From: Nipponacmea schrenckii
Lineage: Eukaryota > Mollusca > Gastropoda > Lottiidae
NCBI GenBank assembly: GCA_030562195.1
Contig: JAUJPP010000003.1
Coordinates: 12,493,398 to 12,557,397 of the forward strand
DNA: 64,000 nucleotides
Direction: 5' to 3'
Numbering within the stretch: position 1 is the stretch's first letter; each line of letters starts with the position of its first letter. The notes below the pieces were generated by a model. It was not told where the DNA came from. It saw nothing but the letters and a program-made list of their open reading frames with translations, and ran no database searches. This document shows, one piece after another, positions 44,701 through 50,700 of this stretch. The position numbers and the translations under genes were made by a program.

Positions 44701-47700
44701 TATAAGAGTAATTATAACTGTTTCATAACAAGACTGGATCAAACAGTCTAGTATGATAATGATGTCAACCTGAAGGTTATATAAATTCTATTATTGAATT
44801 ATCATGTGTACCAGTGTCTGAACACTTAATGGCTTTATCACTATTTCAAGTGAAGTCCTTTGAAAAACGAAATGTCTGAATGCCAATTTCAAGTGAGTTG
44901 AAAACCATCTTTATCAAAATTATAAGCCTGAAAATGTTCATGATTACAATAGAGTTTAAATAGAGAATCCTGTTCCTTGGGGTAAAGCTCATTTCAGTCA
45001 AATCCTTGATAATCGTGACATACTAAAATCAATATTATCTAACTAGACAAAAGGGTGTCTAAAAGAGTTTTTTATGTACCATATACCACTATATTATACG
45101 CAATAATTCAACAATTATTGAAAACAAGCTTGAACATAGGGAGAAGAAGTTGTGTTAGGACTGCCAGTCAATATGTTATATAAAAATGTTTACAAGTAAT
45201 TTAAACCTGATGTTATTATATAATAACAAATTAATATATATATATTATGTAAAATGATAGGGGTGGGGAGAAATATTCTCTATTTACCTGGTTGAGTGAT
45301 CTTTACATCGAAAATCTTTTCCACGTGTCGATTGTAAGCTGTAATCTGAAAAACAGTACTAGGCGTATCTTCAATACAAGAGATGTTGATTGGAACCACA
45401 TCATCAGAAACACGTTGCCATCTCATATATTCTCCATCCCCATGTACTCTAAATACATCAGCCCACAATCTGTAAGTTATATATAACATGTTATACAATA
45501 CATTCTCATTTGTTTCTATATTCTTAGTATTTCATTTCAACCTTTATTATTTCATTGTAACCTATACTTATATTAGAAGAAACAGAATATCTTATTTTCA
45601 ATTCAGAGAACTGATGGTTTCTCATTGAAGCTTAAAGAAAATTCAGTTCATCTAAGACTAGTAAAATCTACAAGTGAATGACAGCACCATGAATATTCAA
45701 ATAGATCACAGGGTGTCAGTTGCCATCAGTTGGATGTATGCTATTTCCACACAAAAAATTTGACTGTGTTGTCACCTGAAGCAATCTGAAATTGCAAGCA
45801 TTAAGTTGATGGCAAAAGTCAATACATCAAACGTCCTGGGCTCCTGAATTTAAAACTTTTTACAAAGAAGATAATAGCCTAAAAGCTACAGGTGAAACAG
45901 ATGAAGTGCCAGTGGAATCAAAGACAGTGATACAGAAGACAATTTGTTTCAAGAATTAATCAATAATGGAGTAATGTTAATGACATCATAATGTGCTGAT
46001 AACAACTGGAAGGTATATAACAGTAATATAATGTGGAGGTCTAATGTATCTGGAAGACATTAGTTATATACCCTAGAGAACTGTCATCAACAATCATTTA
46101 TTCTTATCAAGGTTGTATGCTATTTAATTGTCCTTGAAACCAGCTATATTCTATATTTTCTGACGTCCGATTACTAGGACATGTTTCATGTATTCAGCAA
46201 CATCTTTTTGCATAGATTTGATTTCTAATTGTCAATTATTTTGAAAAATCTAAAGTGAAGATGGCATATATTAGTGAAGACACTACTGCATTATTGTTCG
46301 AATTGCTGGAAGATTTTACATTTATGTCAGACTACAAAAATTTCAAATGTTACTTTATCTTTTGATCATATCTTAGAATCTGTACGACACTTTTGTGCAT
46401 CAATCCAGCTTTTCTTTCTATTTTCAGCAATAGAATGTAACAACAATAGCCCTGGCCAGCATTATTAATGTTTCTTTTTCCAAACAGATACATGAAAATC
46501 CATGTCCATTGGGATGGAGGATCATTATAATATAAGGGGCTGATTCAATTGCCAATTCCCAATTATATTTACATACCTGTATAAATATGATCATGCTAAG
46601 GTTTCAATTGAATGAAAGTCTTTATTGAGTAAATAACTAAAACTACAGATTTCATTTCTCTATTCATTTAGTCTGAGCTCCGATCAATGTAAACTAATTT
46701 ATAAATCAATAAGCAATTGTGAAAAACTTAAACCCATTTAAGAAACCATTTTATTCACATATTGAAATGTCAAAACAAAAAAAACAGAAAAACTTCTTAA
46801 AATTTATTCATTTGAATTGGTTCCAAGAATCTTCAAATCCAGTCTAAATAAAACCTATTATAACTTCCATTAATTTAAAGTAGAATTCCTTATTTTATGG
46901 TTCATGTAGAAGATATAATGCAAACATAATTTATATTTGAAAAATGAACCCAATATTCTAATATAGTTTTATAAAATATCAACTTTTTATCTCATATATC
47001 AGAATGTTTATAAGAAGTAGACAAGATGTATAGATAGCTTGTGTACTGGAATCAATCTTTCATAATAAATCATAGCAGTACTATATCTTTATATATATCA
47101 TAATCATTGCCACCTTCTACTATATAACATCTTAATCTAACAATTTATCATTAAAGGTCAACTTTGAGGCCTATTTATTATGAAAGGTAGAGATAAATAA
47201 ATCTAAAAGAATCTTTTAAAACCTATACTGAAAAATATATTTAATAAAATTACATCTATTCCTTGCATCATCATTGTAAAATATTTCATATTTATAATTA
47301 GTCAATATTCAGATGAATTCAGTTGAAGTAGCCAAAAAAAATCTCATAGTTTTGATGATCCTAGGTATTAAATCAAACAAATTTTTTTAGCATGCTTAAA
47401 AGCTTAACTTGACCAAAAGGTTGTTATTTTTCACAGATTCAAAATTTCAATAAAATGTCAATCCCTTAATATGGCTATTTGAACAAAGGCATTTTTATAA
47501 TAAAAAGCAAATGATGAGATATGTACACACTGATAATTTTATGAGCACTCTTGAATCTATTACCAACTTGCAAACAATTGCAAATTTATCTAGATTCATC
47601 TTATTAATACCTGTATCAATCAGGCATGCCTCTCCCAAACTACCTTTTTCAATCTTGTATCAACTACATCAAAGATACTAGTATAATTCTACCTAATTCA

Positions 47701-50700
47701 ATCTACATTTTAAACACCTGTATTTATCTATATTAGTAATACCTGTATCAACCTACCTGTATCAATCTATATCAGTAATACCTGTATCAATCTATATCAG
47801 TAAAACCTGTATCAATCAATATCAGTAACACCTGTATCAATCTACCTGTATCAAACTATATCCGTAATACCTGTATCAATCTATATCAGTTATACCTGAA
47901 ACAATCTGTATCAGTAATTCCTGTATCAGTCTATATCAGTAATACCTGAATCAATCTTTATCAGTAGTACCTGTATCAATCTATATCAGTAAAACCTGTA
48001 TCAATCAATATCAGTAATACCTGTATCAACCTACATCAGTAATATCTGTATCATTCTATATCAGTAATATCTGTATCAATCTATATCAGTAATACCTACA
48101 TCAATCTATATCAGTAATACCTGTATTAATCTATATCAGTAATACAGTATATCCAGCTCACACAAACCACCTTTATTAAGAGCCCACCTTTATTAAGAGC
48201 CCACCTTCAATAAGGGACCACAATAAAATCCCCCCTACGAGTTTTCAATTATTGACTAATAAGCGGCCACCTTCATTACGCGACCAGCGGCCATGTATTT
48301 TCACTCCCAATTGATTAAAATAACTCAATTAAGCGACCATGACACTTCTGATTATCTCCCTTAACAAAGATTACATTCAAGCGTTTGTGAGATTCAATGA
48401 GATTATCGCTAATCGGTAATTAGATTAATCTTCTACAGATTAATTTTATACCTTGTTGCTGATTAATATTGATAGATTTCATCGTATTGACAATTATTAT
48501 AAAGTACTCTAAAGGCTTGAAAATTTTGTTTTTGGTAAAATTTAGACTACCGTAAATTTCATCAGAAAGCGAAAGTAGAGTGTACCGGATGTTGTTATAA
48601 AAACATATTAACCCTTCCTGAGCTAGAGATATTGATGTGAAATTCCATGCTGAGCTAAGCCAATCCTAGACCAATTTCAGAAATGTTGTCAATGTCAATG
48701 TCAATCCTCTTCAGAAAGTTTGCTGTTATTAGCAGTTCTTTGAAACTGCCCACGAATAATAGTTATAAACTGTATGTGTGTTTGAAAGGTTTGTTTGAAA
48801 TGAAAAATTGTTGTTACCATGGTAACAAAATGGCGTTGAATGGGGCAAAAATAAATTCTAATTTTTTTGGTAAATTTTGGGGTCTACATCAATTTTTGAG
48901 ATGGTCTGTACATGCCATTTGTATTATTTAGAGTAGGTTGTTATGTGCTTCACACTTTGTGTGAATTTTTGTTAAATGCTACTGCTGGAATCATCGGTGT
49001 TGGAGTCCAAGACATAGTAAAGAGTTTGATTTAGCCTCAATCACTTTGCGATTACATGTAAACAAAAGGCCCGTATATTATCTATTTTTAGATCAACAGT
49101 GCTCAACCTTATAGCCACTATGAATGGCAAACGGGTGCATTAAATTGAAGTAAACGCTGGCCCGACTGTAGTTGGGAATCGCTCTGCGGTAAAGTATGAC
49201 GTCACCGACTATAGTCGGGATTAGCTCAGGAAGGGTTAATCAGGTGAAAATGGAACAATGCGTGTTACCGGGCAATTAAAATGTAAGTAAAGAATGATAT
49301 CTGATTGATTTTTGATTTACGGTAGACAATTTTGACTTTGAAAACTGTGGAAATTTTGGTATCTAAAAGAAGACAAAATATGGCACCCCGTCGGTAGATA
49401 GGAGATAGCATGCAAAAGCGGTAGAAACTACACGTGTATGAGTAAAAGTAAGATCCTATGATTTCAAAAATGTCAAAATGAAATGGTCTTGCAGTTCCTC
49501 TCCTAAGAGGCCACCTTCATTCAGCGACCGTTTTTGAATATTCCCTTGAGTGGTCTCTGAATGCAGGTTATACTGTACCTGAAGTAATATATATCAGTAA
49601 TACCTGTATCAATCAATATCAGTAATACCTGTTTCAATCAATATCAGTAATATCTGTATCATTCTATATCAGTGATATCTGTATTAATCTATGTCAGTAA
49701 TACATGTATCAATCTATATCAGTAATACCTGTATCAGTCTGTATCAGTAATACCTGTATCAGTCTATATCAGCAATACCTGTATCAATCTATATTAGTAA
49801 TACCTGTATCAATCTATATCAGTAATACCTGTATCATTCTATATCAGTAATAACTGTATCAATCTATATCAGTAATACCTGTATCAATCGATATCAGTAA
49901 TACCTGTATCAATCTGTATCAGTAATACCTGTATCAATCTATATCAGTTATACCTGTATCGATCTATATCAGTAATACGTCTATCAATCTATATCAGTAA
50001 TATATAATATGATACCTGTATCAATCTATATCAGTAATACCTGAATCAATCTGTATCAGTAATACCTGTATCAATCTATATCAGTAATACCTGAAACAAT
50101 CTGTATCAGTAATTCCTGTATCAGTCTATATCAGTAATACCTGTATCAGTCTATTTCAGTTATACCTGTGTCAATCTACATCAGTAATACCTGAATCAAT
50201 CTATATCAGTAACACCTGTATCAATCTGTATCAGTAACATATGTATCAATCTATCTGTATCAATCTATATCAGTAATACCTGTATCGCTGTATCGATAAT
50301 AACACAGTAGATCGTAAATAACGCTCTACAGTAAAAAACGGATCGTTCGAACACATCATCTAACACATCACATGAAAACAACAAAATTCATGCACATCAT
50401 ACACGAAGGACACAAATTGCATGCAGAAAGCATGCTGTTCAGGGGTATAAATGACCTTCTGCACAAAACCGTTCACATTTTCGCAGTACTTTCGTAAGTA
50501 AAGTTTTTTCGCAATGCCAAGATAGTCACCAGAGGAACGAGAACGGGCCTTGGGTATGTTGCAGGTCGGTGCTTCAAGCAGAAACATTGCACGACGATTT
50601 GGGTGTCATCATTCGACCATTCTGAGGCTTGCTAACAGATACCAACAAACAGGAACCAGCAGGGACCGGCAACGCCCAGGTCAGGATGGAGACATTGTAC

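Noticed and set aside
45292..45486. Plus-strand open frame
   Set aside because: Antisense shadow of the WH1 exon.
48683..48931. 82-residue open frame
   Set aside because: Inside the piggyBac-like MITE, with no domain; MITEs are non-coding.
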